Positions 23,436 through 31,380 of a stretch of DNA of 64,000 nt are shown here, one piece after another (within the stretch, counting starts at the first letter, position 1; every line of letters starts with the position of its first letter). The notes below the pieces were generated by a model. The model had not been told where the DNA came from, made no database searches, and saw nothing but the letters and a program-made list of their open reading frames with translations. A program made the translations under genes and the position numbers. The stretch is from Olleya sp. YS. Its GTDB lineage: Bacteria > Bacteroidota > Bacteroidia > Flavobacteriales > Flavobacteriaceae. The stretch covers positions 470,001-534,000 of the forward strand of contig NZ_CP121685.1 in NCBI RefSeq assembly GCF_029760915.1, given 5' to 3'.

Positions 23436-23451
23436 TTAAGATGAAAAAAAG

Positions 23452-24429
23452 TTATTTTTTTCTTTCAATGACGTAATTAACCATTAACTCTAAAGACGTT
23501 TTATAATCAGATTCTGGGTAGTGTTTAAGTAGTTGAAGTGCTTCTTTTTGGAAACTTTTCATTTTTGAAACTGCGTAATCCAAGCCTCCATTTTGCTTTA
23601 CAAAATCAATGACTTGATTAACTCTTTTTTTGTCTTTGTTATGATTTTTAATAGAGTTGATTATCCAGTTTTTATCTTTTTTGGAGCTGTTATTAAGGAC
23701 GTAAATTAGAGGTAGTGTCATTTTTTGCTCTTTAATATCAATACCAGTTGGTTTACCAATACGTTGGGTACCGTAATCAAATAAATCGTCTTTAATTTGA
23801 AACGCCATTCCTATTAATTCTCCAAACTTACGCATACTTTCTACCTCAACCGAGTTGGGTTTGACAGATGCAGCACCTAAGCTACAACACGCAGCAATTA
23901 GTGTTGCTGTTTTTTGGCGGATGATATCATAATACACGTCTTCTGTAATATCTAATTTACGTGCTTTTTCTATTTGAAGCAACTCGCCTTCGCTCATTTC
24001 TCTTACAGCTATCGAGATTATTTTAAGTAAGTCAAAATCGTTATTATCTATAGATAACAGCAAACCTTTAGAGAGTAAAAAATCACCAATTAAAACCGCT
24101 ATTTTATTTTTCCATAAAGCGTTTATTGAGAAAAAACCACGACGTTTATTACTATCGTCAACCACATCATCATGGACTAAGGTAGCAGTATGAATTAGCT
24201 CTATGACAGATGCACCTCTGTAAGTACGCTCACTGACCTCGCCATTAGATACCATTTTAGCCACCAAAAACACAAACATAGGTCGCATTTGTTTTCCTTT
24301 ACGGTTAACAATATAGTAGGTAATTCTATTTAAAAGAGCAACTTTAGAAGACATAGAAAGTCTAAACTTTTGTTCAAAAAGTTCCATTTCAAAAGCTATT
24401 GGCTGTTTTATTTGTTCGGTTATTTTCAA
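23452..24429 (-). CDS. polyprenyl diphosphate synthase
   Basis: A 325-residue trans-prenyltransferase that elongates allylic diphosphates with isopentenyl diphosphate, probably for the menaquinone side chain. The first Asp-rich motif is DDVVDD (Asp87 onward) and the second is in FQIKDDLFDYG. The length fits octaprenyl/nonaprenyl synthases (IspB-like). Chain length cannot be told. Upstream, TAGGTTTG at 24444-24451 (minus strand) is a consensus -7 box. The preceding stretch to 24518 is a divergent promoter region. Confidence 0.9.
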   Translation of the reverse strand: MKITEQIKQPIAFEMELFEQKFRLSMSSKVALLNRITYYIVNRKGKQMRPMFVFLVAKMVSNGEVSERTYRGASVIELIHTATLVHDDVVDDSNKRRGFFSINALWKNKIAVLIGDFLLSKGLLLSIDNNDFDLLKIISIAVREMSEGELLQIEKARKLDITEDVYYDIIRQKTATLIAACCSLGAASVKPNSVEVESMRKFGELIGMAFQIKDDLFDYGTQRIGKPTGIDIKEQKMTLPLIYVLNNSSKKDKNWIINSIKNHNKDKKRVNQVIDFVKQNGGLDYAVSKMKSFQKEALQLLKHYPESDYKTSLELMVNYVIERKK

Positions 24430-24518
24430 AAAAGTGCTTTTAACAAACCTAATAAAAAATAAGAAACTTTATTGTCAAGATTACAATAATTACTAATTTT
24501 ATTACAAAAGCTATAAAA

Positions 24519-25796
24519 ATGAAAAACTACATCTACTTACTCTTAATTTGCTCTTTATTTAATTGTAGCAAAGAGGAAGAACCACAAAACTTTATACTCC
24601 CTCAACCTTCAGTTTCTTTAACTTCTAACATTGAAGTGTATAATGAAAATCTGTTGGAAAATAGTTTGGTTTTAGCAGTAGAAAATGGAGGAAACACTTC
24701 TTATTTACTTAATAAAGAAGGAGAACGTGTTTTTGAATGGAATTTTGACACAAGGCTTGGTAATGATTTAGAAATTATTGAAGGTGGTAAACTTTTAGGT
24801 ATGTTTAAAGTAAATGCACCAGAAATTAGTTTTGGAGGTGCTGGTGGTACAATTAAAATTTTAAACCCTAATTCCTCTGTAGATTGGCAATATACTTACG
24901 CTTCAGAAAACTACATAGCACATCATGATGTAGAGCTACTACCTAACGGAAATCTATTATTTATGGCTTGGGAAAAAGTTGAACCATTAACAGCACAATC
25001 AAATGGCGTAAATGTAACTGAAGCTATATATCCAGAAACCTTAATTGAAATTAATCCCGATAGCAATCAAATTGTTTGGAAATGGAATAGTTTTGATCAT
25101 ATCGTACAAGATTTAGACTCAACAAAACTTAATTATGGAGTAATCAATGATAACCCAAATCTTATAGATATAAATTATAATAGTGTAGCCCAAGGAGGAG
25201 ACATCATGCATGCAAATGGTATAGATTATGACGAAACCGAAGATATTATCTACCTAAGCGTAAATGATTATAGTGAAATTTGGGTGATAGATCACAGTAC
25301 TACAACACTTGAAGCAGCTTCCAATACTGGAGGCAACTATAATAAAGGAGGCGATTTAATATACAGATTTGGTAACCCAGAAGCCTATAATAATGTTGGT
25401 GATAGATTATTTTATAATAATCATTTTCCTAATTTAATAGAAAAAGAAGTCCCTGGTAAAGATAACATGTTAGTCTTTGTTAATAGAGACAATAATCAAA
25501 CACAATCTGCAGTGTATGAATTAGAGCTACCAGCCACCTTTAATTTGATTCCAAATACGAATAACGAACCTAACATAGTCTGGCAATTTACAGATACAGA
25601 AATGTATTCTAAAATCATTTCTGGAGCAGTAAGATTGCCAAATGGAAATACTCTTATCTGTGAAGGTGATTATGGTTTTTGGGAAATTACAGCAGGTGGA
25701 GAGATTGCTTGGAAATATAACGGTATGGGAGTTTCGCTTTGGAGGTGTTATAATTACAACACTGAAGATGAGTTGCTTGACGACTTAATGCTGTGA
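24519..25796 (+). CDS. arylsulfotransferase-like lipoprotein
   Basis: A 425-residue protein with a lipoprotein signal (SLFNC, lipidation Cys16). The mature part reads like the propeller of arylsulfate sulfotransferases: WNFDTRLGNDLEI, YIAHHDVELLPNGNLLFMAWE, IVWKWNSFDHIV, HANGIDYDETEDIIYLSVND, GAVRLPNGNTLICEGDYG. The HHDVELLPNGN and HANG motifs match the histidine-bearing blades of that family. Actual sulfotransfer has not been shown for such lipoproteins. It may be transcribed with the T9SS gene 54 bases downstream. Confidence 0.75.
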   Translation: MKNYIYLLLICSLFNCSKEEEPQNFILPQPSVSLTSNIEVYNENLLENSLVLAVENGGNTSYLLNKEGERVFEWNFDTRLGNDLEIIEGGKLLGMFKVNAPEISFGGAGGTIKILNPNSSVDWQYTYASENYIAHHDVELLPNGNLLFMAWEKVEPLTAQSNGVNVTEAIYPETLIEINPDSNQIVWKWNSFDHIVQDLDSTKLNYGVINDNPNLIDINYNSVAQGGDIMHANGIDYDETEDIIYLSVNDYSEIWVIDHSTTTLEAASNTGGNYNKGGDLIYRFGNPEAYNNVGDRLFYNNHFPNLIEKEVPGKDNMLVFVNRDNNQTQSAVYELELPATFNLIPNTNNEPNIVWQFTDTEMYSKIISGAVRLPNGNTLICEGDYGFWEITAGGEIAWKYNGMGVSLWRCYNYNTEDELLDDLML

Positions 25797-25850
25797 TTTT
25801 AAAAAAAAAATTGTATATTAATTCGCTATTAATTTTAATCCACCCTCAAT

Positions 25851-27194
25851 ATGAAAAAAATTACTTTTTTAATTATCTTTTGTTTGACCGCAACCACATG
25901 GATGTATAGTCAATGTACTACTATTACTGGTGGTAACTACGGTAATCTCGTTGTTGCTAACGATGGAAGTGCAGAACAAATTGCTATTGATAACTGGCCA
26001 AATGCAGAATATTCAGCAATTGAAGGTTTAATACCAGGAAATACGTATACAGTTACAGGTACTAACACAACTAGTATATATATTACAATCGCAGAAATTG
26101 ACTGGGCAAATCCAATGCTTGGTGGTACAGTATTAGTACATGGCCCATCGTCTGTATCGTTTACTGCAACTACTACCGATGTAATAATACATTGGCATTT
26201 AGATGCTCTTTGTTCTACTCAAGCTAGTGACAACACTTTAACAACAATACAATGTACTAGTGCTACTTGTAGCTGTACAGCAACTTCATCTCCTGGTGCT
26301 CCAACCGGACCAACTCCAGGAAATATGGCTATTGATATTCCAATAGATGCCACAGATCCAGCAAACTTACTTATTACTCCTTTTTCATGGGTAGATGGAG
26401 CTGGTGATCCTGCAACTAGCTATACTTTAAGTTTAGGTGTAACTCCAACAGGAGACGATATAGGATCAATTAGTGGTGCAACTAATGGTAATGGAATTAA
26501 TTATACTTGGGATTACAATACTACTTATTATTGGAAAGTTAATGCTATAAATTGCTTTGGTTCTGATGAGAGTGCTGTATGGAGTTTTACAACAACTTCA
26601 TGTACTGCTACTGCTGCACCAGATGCGGTAACAACACCTACTCCTTCTGATGGAGCAATTGATGTTCCAATTGACGCAACGGATCCAGCTAATTTATTAA
26701 TAACACCTTTTTCTTGGGTGGATGCAGCAACAGGTGATCCAGCAACTTCTTACACCTTAAGTCTTGGAACAACTCCAACAGGAGACGATATTGGCACAAT
26801 CGATCCAGCAACTAATGGTAACGGTATTGTATATACTTGGGCTTACAGTACAACCTACTATTGGTACGTTACTGGTGTGAATTGTGTAGGTAGTGCTCCA
26901 GGTGCTATTTATAGTTTTACAACTGAAGCTGATCCCGCTCTATCTATAGATGAGTTTGATGCTAACACATTTAGTATTTATCCTAATCCTGCCAAAAATG
27001 AAATTAGTATAAAAACTGATATAAGTTTTGATTCGGTTGCGATATACAATCAATTGGGACAACGTGTATTACAATTAAATAGTGATAAATTAATAGATAA
27101 TACTATTAATATTAGCGACTTAAATAGTGGTATCTTTTTCATGAAGATTAAGTCTAATGATAAAGAACAAACCATTAAATTTATTAAAGAGTAA
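25851..27194 (+). CDS. T9SS type A cargo protein with tandem fibronectin-like modules
   Basis: A 447-residue protein with a signal peptide (1-20). Residues 20-135 are a beta-rich N-terminal domain with paired cysteines. Two copies of a module of about 108 residues follow (about 155-250 and 262-358), each with PIDATDPANLLITPFSWVD and TYYW motifs, resembling fibronectin type III. The last 70 residues are a type IX secretion sorting domain (FSIYPNPAKNEISI to FIKE). It is thus predicted to be secreted or attached to the surface. Binding partner unknown. Confidence 0.85.
   Translation: MKKITFLIIFCLTATTWMYSQCTTITGGNYGNLVVANDGSAEQIAIDNWPNAEYSAIEGLIPGNTYTVTGTNTTSIYITIAEIDWANPMLGGTVLVHGPSSVSFTATTTDVIIHWHLDALCSTQASDNTLTTIQCTSATCSCTATSSPGAPTGPTPGNMAIDIPIDATDPANLLITPFSWVDGAGDPATSYTLSLGVTPTGDDIGSISGATNGNGINYTWDYNTTYYWKVNAINCFGSDESAVWSFTTTSCTATAAPDAVTTPTPSDGAIDVPIDATDPANLLITPFSWVDAATGDPATSYTLSLGTTPTGDDIGTIDPATNGNGIVYTWAYSTTYYWYVTGVNCVGSAPGAIYSFTTEADPALSIDEFDANTFSIYPNPAKNEISIKTDISFDSVAIYNQLGQRVLQLNSDKLIDNTINISDLNSGIFFMKIKSNDKEQTIKFIKE
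26300..26930 (+). repeat. tandem coding repeat, two modules of about 325 bases
   Basis: Two consecutive segments of the gene encode nearly the same module; the second starts about 325 bases after the first. The DNA has diverged mostly at synonymous positions (ATTGATATTCCAATAGATGC versus ATTGATGTTCCAATTGACGC), so the copies are old or recoded, not a recent duplication. Confidence 0.7.
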
Positions 27195-27211
27195 CCAACA
27201 TTATTAAAACC

Positions 27212-27250
27212 AAAAAGCGACTTCTAAAATTTTTTAAAAGTCGCTTTTTT
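27212..27250. terminator. bidirectional terminator
   Basis: AAAAAGCGACTT and AAGTCGCTTTTTT pair around a 14-base A/T loop, between the convergent T9SS gene and rlmN. Confidence 0.8.
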
Positions 27251-27269
27251 TATTAAATTATTTAAATAT

Positions 27270-28310
27270 TTATCCTTTATTCGCTAACTGTCCACAAGCT
27301 GCATCTATATCTTTTCCTCGACTACGTCTAACGGTTACAGTAATGTTATTAGCTTCTAACACTTGTTGATACATATCAATTGCTTCAGATTTAGCTTGTT
27401 GAAACTGTCCATCGTCAATAGGATTATATTCAATAAGATTGACCTTACTAGGTGCAAATTTGCAAAACTGCACTAAAGCATCAACATCTTTACGTTTGTC
27501 ATTAATACCTTCCCAAACAACATACTCGTAAGTTATTCTATTTTTAGTTTTTTCGTACCAATAGACTAATGCTTCTCGCAATGATGCTAAAGGAAATGTT
27601 GCATTAAATGGCATGATGGACGTTCTAACCTCATCTATTGCAGAATGCAACGATACTGCTAGTTTAAACTTTACGTTATCATCTGCCATTTTTTTAATCA
27701 TCTTTGGTACGCCTGAAGTAGAGACTACAATACGTCTTGGTGACATGCCTAACCCTTCTGGTGAGGTAATTTTGTCTATAGCTTTAAGTACGTTATTGTA
27801 ATTCATAAGTGGTTCTCCCATACCCATAAACACAATATTACTTAGCGGTCTGTCAAAATATAGTCTGCTTTCTCTATCTATTGCAACAACTTGGTCGTAA
27901 ATCTCATCTGGATTTAAATTACGCATGCGTTTTAATCGTGCTGTTGCACAAAATTTACAGTCTAAACTACAACCCACTTGACTAGACACACAAGCTGTTG
28001 TTCTGGTTTTGGTTGGAATTAAAACGGACTCGACAATTAAATCGTCATGTAATCGTACCGCATTTTTTACAGTACCATCACTACTACGTTGCATGACATC
28101 TACTTTAATGTGGTTTATCACAAAATTGTCCTCTAGCATTTGACGTGTCTCTTTAGAGATATTGGTCATATCATCAAAAGTATGCGCACCTTTATTCCAC
28201 AACCATTCATAAACTTGATTGCCTCTAAAAGCTTTGTCACCTTCTTTTTCAAAAAAGTCTCTAAGTTGCTCTTTGGTTAATGCTCGTATGTCTTTTTTCT
28301 TAATGTCCAT
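27270..28310 (-). CDS. rlmN: 23S rRNA (adenine2503-C2)-methyltransferase
   Basis: Radical-SAM enzyme that methylates A2503 of 23S rRNA and A37 of some tRNAs. The CX3CX2C iron-sulfur motif is seen in GCSLDCKFCAT, and the methyl-carrying C-terminal cysteine in DIDAACGQLA. I choose ATG at 28310 (MDIKKKDIRAL), not the in-frame ATG at 28352, because the -7 box TATTTTTG lies between them at 28317-28324 and homologs begin near this methionine. That gives 346 residues and a leaderless or nearly leaderless mRNA. Confidence 0.92.
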   Translation of the reverse strand: MDIKKKDIRALTKEQLRDFFEKEGDKAFRGNQVYEWLWNKGAHTFDDMTNISKETRQMLEDNFVINHIKVDVMQRSSDGTVKNAVRLHDDLIVESVLIPTKTRTTACVSSQVGCSLDCKFCATARLKRMRNLNPDEIYDQVVAIDRESRLYFDRPLSNIVFMGMGEPLMNYNNVLKAIDKITSPEGLGMSPRRIVVSTSGVPKMIKKMADDNVKFKLAVSLHSAIDEVRTSIMPFNATFPLASLREALVYWYEKTKNRITYEYVVWEGINDKRKDVDALVQFCKFAPSKVNLIEYNPIDDGQFQQAKSEAIDMYQQVLEANNITVTVRRSRGKDIDAACGQLANKG

Positions 28311-28316
28311 TAGGTG

Positions 28317-28324
28317 CAAAAATA
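28317..28324 (-). promoter_or_regulatory. -7 box of the rlmN promoter
   Basis: Minus strand: TATTTTTG, then CACCTA, then ATG. The expected transcription start coincides with the start codon. A TTTG at 28350-28353 is a possible -33 element, but with a long spacer of about 25 bases. Confidence 0.5.
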
Positions 28325-28571
28325 GTGAAAAATCCTCCCTTAATCCCTCCAAAGGAGGGAAACTATTACTAATAAAATGGTTAAACTAAAACTATAATTT
28401 TAGCCAGAACCTTCGGTTAGTGCACTTTGAAAATCTAAGTATAACACATTAGCGATTGAGGTATTTGTCGAAGCTCTTTTAGTGTTGTTGCGTATATGCA
28501 ACACAAAAAAGCGACTACCAAAATACTTGTATTCACGAATTCTTTAATTTAAAATATGCTCCATGAGTAAA

Positions 28572-28592
28572 GCGCGACCCTTGGGTAATGCC
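28572..28592. repeat. small GC-rich palindromic element, copy 2
   Basis: GCGCGACCCTTGGGTAATGCC, related to GCCCGACCCCTTGGGGAAACGC at 949-970. The remainder of 28353-28639 holds a 6-bp palindrome (TGTTGC/GCAACA, 28487-28505), the GGAGGG/CCCTCC inverted repeat near 28345-28360, and no gene. Confidence 0.4.
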
Positions 28593-28593
28593 A

Positions 28594-28620
28594 TAAAAAA
28601 AGCCTCTATAAAGAGGCTTA
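28594..28620 (-). terminator. terminator of queA
   Basis: Minus strand: AAGCCTC TTTAT AGAGGCTT followed by seven T, 20 bases after the queA stop. Confidence 0.85.
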
Positions 28621-28639
28621 GTACTATATATTAATGTTA

Positions 28640-29689
28640 TTAGATAATTAACATCGCGTCACCATAGCTGTAAAATTTGTACTTTTCTTTTACTGCTTCA
28701 TCGTATGCTTTTTTAATAAAATCGTGACCTGCAAATGCTGAAACCATCATTAACAACGTAGATTTTGGTGTATGGAAGTTAGTAATCATAGCATTGGCAA
28801 TACTAAAGTCATAAGGTGGGAAAATAAATTTATTAGTCCATCCTTCTACTTCGTTTAACGTTCCGCTAGAGGACACAGAACTTTCTATTGCACGCATTGC
28901 TGTAGTCCCGACAGCACATATACGACGCTTTTCTTTTTGAGCTTTGTTAATGGTTTCTACAGCTTTTGCTTCTATTTTAAGCTCTTCGCTATCCATTTTA
29001 TGTTTTGATAAATCTTCTACTTCTACAGGGTTAAAAGTTCCTAATCCTACGTGAAGTGTCACTTCAGCAAAATCTACACCTTTAATTTCTAAACGCTTTA
29101 ATAGGTGTTTAGAGAAGTGTAATCCTGCAGTTGGTGCTGCAACTGCACCTTCGTTTTTAGCATAGATAGTTTGGTAACGCTCTTCATCTTCTGGTTCTAC
29201 CTCTCTTTTAATATATTTTGGTAAAGGTGTTTCTCCTAACTCTTGTAATTTAATTCTAAATTCTTGGTAAGAGCCATCATATAGAAAACGTAATGTACGT
29301 CCTCTAGAAGTTGTGTTATCAATAACTTCTGCAACTAAAGTTTCGTCTTCTCCAAAATATAATTTATTACCAATACGTATTTTACGCGCTGGATCTACTA
29401 ACACATCCCAAAGACGTTGTTCTTGATTAAGCTCTCTTAATAAAAACACTTCTATTCTTGCTCCTGTTTTTTCTTTATTACCAAATAAACGTGCAGGAAA
29501 TACTTTAGTATTATTTAGTATCATCACATCTTTTTCATCAAAATAATCGATGATGTCCTTAAACATTTTGTGTTCTATCGTTTGCTCTTTGCGGTTTAAT
29601 ACCATTAAACGAGACTCGTCTCTGTTTTCTGCTGGATATTCTGCTAAAAGCTCTTCTGGTAATTCAAAATTGAAGTGTGATAATTTCAT
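28640..29689 (-). CDS. queA: tRNA preQ1(34) S-adenosylmethionine ribosyltransferase-isomerase
   Basis: Transfers and isomerises the ribosyl part of SAM to preQ1 at tRNA position 34, giving epoxyqueuosine. 349 residues, the usual length. Visible family segments: [20 protein letters not shown] at the start, [30 protein letters not shown], and the C-terminal [18 protein letters not shown]. It lies downstream of aroA on the same strand but has its own strong promoter. Confidence 0.95.
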   Translation of the reverse strand: MKLSHFNFELPEELLAEYPAENRDESRLMVLNRKEQTIEHKMFKDIIDYFDEKDVMILNNTKVFPARLFGNKEKTGARIEVFLLRELNQEQRLWDVLVDPARKIRIGNKLYFGEDETLVAEVIDNTTSRGRTLRFLYDGSYQEFRIKLQELGETPLPKYIKREVEPEDEERYQTIYAKNEGAVAAPTAGLHFSKHLLKRLEIKGVDFAEVTLHVGLGTFNPVEVEDLSKHKMDSEELKIEAKAVETINKAQKEKRRICAVGTTAMRAIESSVSSSGTLNEVEGWTNKFIFPPYDFSIANAMITNFHTPKSTLLMMVSAFAGHDFIKKAYDEAVKEKYKFYSYGDAMLII

Positions 29690-29721
29690 TTATATAAAAA
29701 CGTGTTTAATTAACAAAGTTG

Positions 29722-29753
29722 CAAATATACAATCTGGAGATAGGCGTTGTCAA
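29722..29753 (-). promoter_or_regulatory. promoter of queA
   Basis: Minus strand: TTGAC (TTG at 29751-29753), 21 bases, TATATTTG (29722-29729), 33 bases before the queA start. Confidence 0.65.
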
Positions 29754-29774
29754 GTAAATGGGCAATTATTATTT

Positions 29775-31010
29775 TTAAATACAAAATTTAAACCCTAATT
29801 GGTCCAAATCGTCCCAAAATGTTGGGTAGGATTTTGACACCACTTTATAATCTTGAATGATAATGGGCACTTTTAATGCTAATGGTGCAAACGCCATAGC
29901 CATTCTGTGGTCATTGTAAGTTTCTATAATCACATTTTGGTTTATATTATCTGAGGCTTCAAGAGTTAGACTATTATCTGTTATTGTTACTGTTCCTCCT
30001 AATTTTTCAATTTCGGTTTTAAGCGCGACTAAACGGTCTGTTTCTTTAATCTTTAAAGTATGTAAGCCTGTTAAATGACACTTTAAACCTAAAGCAAATG
30101 CAGTAACTGCAATAGTTTGTGCAATATCTGGTGCATTTGCTAAATCAAAATTGATTACAGTATTTGGAGATGTATTATTGTTTTTTTGAAGTAAAATCGT
30201 ATCCATTTCAAAAGTTGTTGATACATCAAATGACTTATATAAATCAGCTAAAACAGAATCACCTTGTAGGCTATTGTTTTTGTAAGAGGACAACTTAATT
30301 TGTGTTCCAACTTCTGACAATGCAATTATACTATAAAAGTATGATGCAGAGGACCAGTCAGACTCTACTGTTAATTGCTGGCTGCTTGCTTTTAATGGTT
30401 TGTTGTTAGGTAAAACGGTTATAAGATTATTTTCAAATGTTGTTTTGACACCAATGTCTTCTAATAAGCTAAGCGTCATTTTTATGTAAGGCACAGATGT
30501 TATTTTACCTTCTAGTGTCAATTCTAAACCATTTTTAAGTTTTGAGGCTATTAATAGTAATGCCGAAATATATTGGCTACTCACATTAGCTTTTAGGGTA
30601 ACTTTATGTTTAGTAAGTGTTTTTCCATTAATTAGTAATGGTGGAAACCCTTTGTGTTCTTTATAGGTAATATCTGCACCTAATTGATTTAAAGCATCAA
30701 CTAGAATAGCTATTGGACGCTCTTTCATGCGTTGCGATCCTGTTAACTCAATAGATCTTCCTTCTTGTGTTGAAAAAAACGCAGTTAAAAACCGCATTGC
30801 GGTTCCTGCATGGTGAATGTCAATAACATCACTTGTAGATGTCAATGCTTTGGCCATTAACACAGAATCATCACTATTGGATAGGTTTTTAATGCTTATT
30901 TCTGGAAATAAAGCTTGCAGTAATAACAATCTGTTGGACTCGCTTTTAGATCCCGTTATTTGGATTGCAGATTGTTTATATATGGTTGATTTTTGGAGGT
31001 GTAGTTTCAT
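29775..31010 (-). CDS. aroA: 3-phosphoshikimate 1-carboxyvinyltransferase (EPSP synthase)
   Basis: Joins shikimate 3-phosphate and phosphoenolpyruvate in the shikimate pathway. 411 residues, slightly shorter than E. coli AroA. Motifs: SKSESNRLLLL (substrate loop), HAGTAMRFLTA (HAGTAM where most enzymes have NAGTAM), RMKERPI, KETDRL and TYNDHRMAMAFAP near the C-terminus. The Phe/Tyr operon at 37621-41643 uses the same pathway. It follows the MazG-like gene by about 40 bases, in which a short palindromic repeat lies. Confidence 0.93.
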   Translation of the reverse strand: MKLHLQKSTIYKQSAIQITGSKSESNRLLLLQALFPEISIKNLSNSDDSVLMAKALTSTSDVIDIHHAGTAMRFLTAFFSTQEGRSIELTGSQRMKERPIAILVDALNQLGADITYKEHKGFPPLLINGKTLTKHKVTLKANVSSQYISALLLIASKLKNGLELTLEGKITSVPYIKMTLSLLEDIGVKTTFENNLITVLPNNKPLKASSQQLTVESDWSSASYFYSIIALSEVGTQIKLSSYKNNSLQGDSVLADLYKSFDVSTTFEMDTILLQKNNNTSPNTVINFDLANAPDIAQTIAVTAFALGLKCHLTGLHTLKIKETDRLVALKTEIEKLGGTVTITDNSLTLEASDNINQNVIIETYNDHRMAMAFAPLALKVPIIIQDYKVVSKSYPTFWDDLDQLGFKFCI

Positions 31011-31016
31011 TTAAAA

Positions 31017-31042
31017 GACGTTTCGACTGCGCTCAACGTGAC
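31017..31042. repeat. short dispersed repeat-like sequence
   Basis: ACGTTTCGACTGCGCTCAACGTGACA contains inverted ACGTT/AACGT ends around an internal TGCGCT. It lies between aroA and the MazG-like gene and resembles small dispersed repeats often seen between flavobacterial genes. Only one copy is present in the window. Confidence 0.35.
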
Positions 31043-31050
31043 ATAAAGGG

Positions 31051-31377
31051 TTATTTAAGTTTTTGATTGTTTTGGTGTCTGTCGTGATCGCGTTTGGTTT
31101 TTATATCTAACTTTTTATCAAACGCGTCTTGTAGATCTATTCCTGTTTGATTAGCTAAACATAGCACAACAAACATAACATCTGCTAACTCTTCGCCTAA
31201 ATCTTTGTTTTTGTCCGATTCTTTCTCGCTTTGCTCACCATAACGTCTTGCAATAATACGTGCTACTTCACCTACTTCTTCTGTAAGTTGTGCCATATTT
31301 GTTAGCTCGTTAAAATAACGTACACCATGGTTTTTTATCCAGTTATCAACGTCTAGTTGTGCGTTTTTAATGTCCAT
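31051..31377 (-). CDS. MazG-like nucleotide pyrophosphohydrolase
   Basis: A 108-residue all-alpha NTP pyrophosphatase. The metal-binding pattern EExxE...ExxD is visible in QLTEEVGEVARIIA and LGEELADVMFVVL. Such proteins hydrolyse NTPs or dNTPs to monophosphates, often for nucleotide-pool cleaning. It lies 3 bases after the DUF3857 gene and is probably co-transcribed with it and with aroA. Substrate not readable. Confidence 0.88.
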   Translation of the reverse strand: MDIKNAQLDVDNWIKNHGVRYFNELTNMAQLTEEVGEVARIIARRYGEQSEKESDKNKDLGEELADVMFVVLCLANQTGIDLQDAFDKKLDIKTKRDHDRHQNNQKLK

Positions 31378-31380
31378 AAT

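Noticed and set aside
28487-28505. TGTTGC/GCAACA palindrome as terminator
   Set aside because: The stem is short, no T run follows on the strand where a gene ends, and a much better queA terminator lies at 28594-28620.
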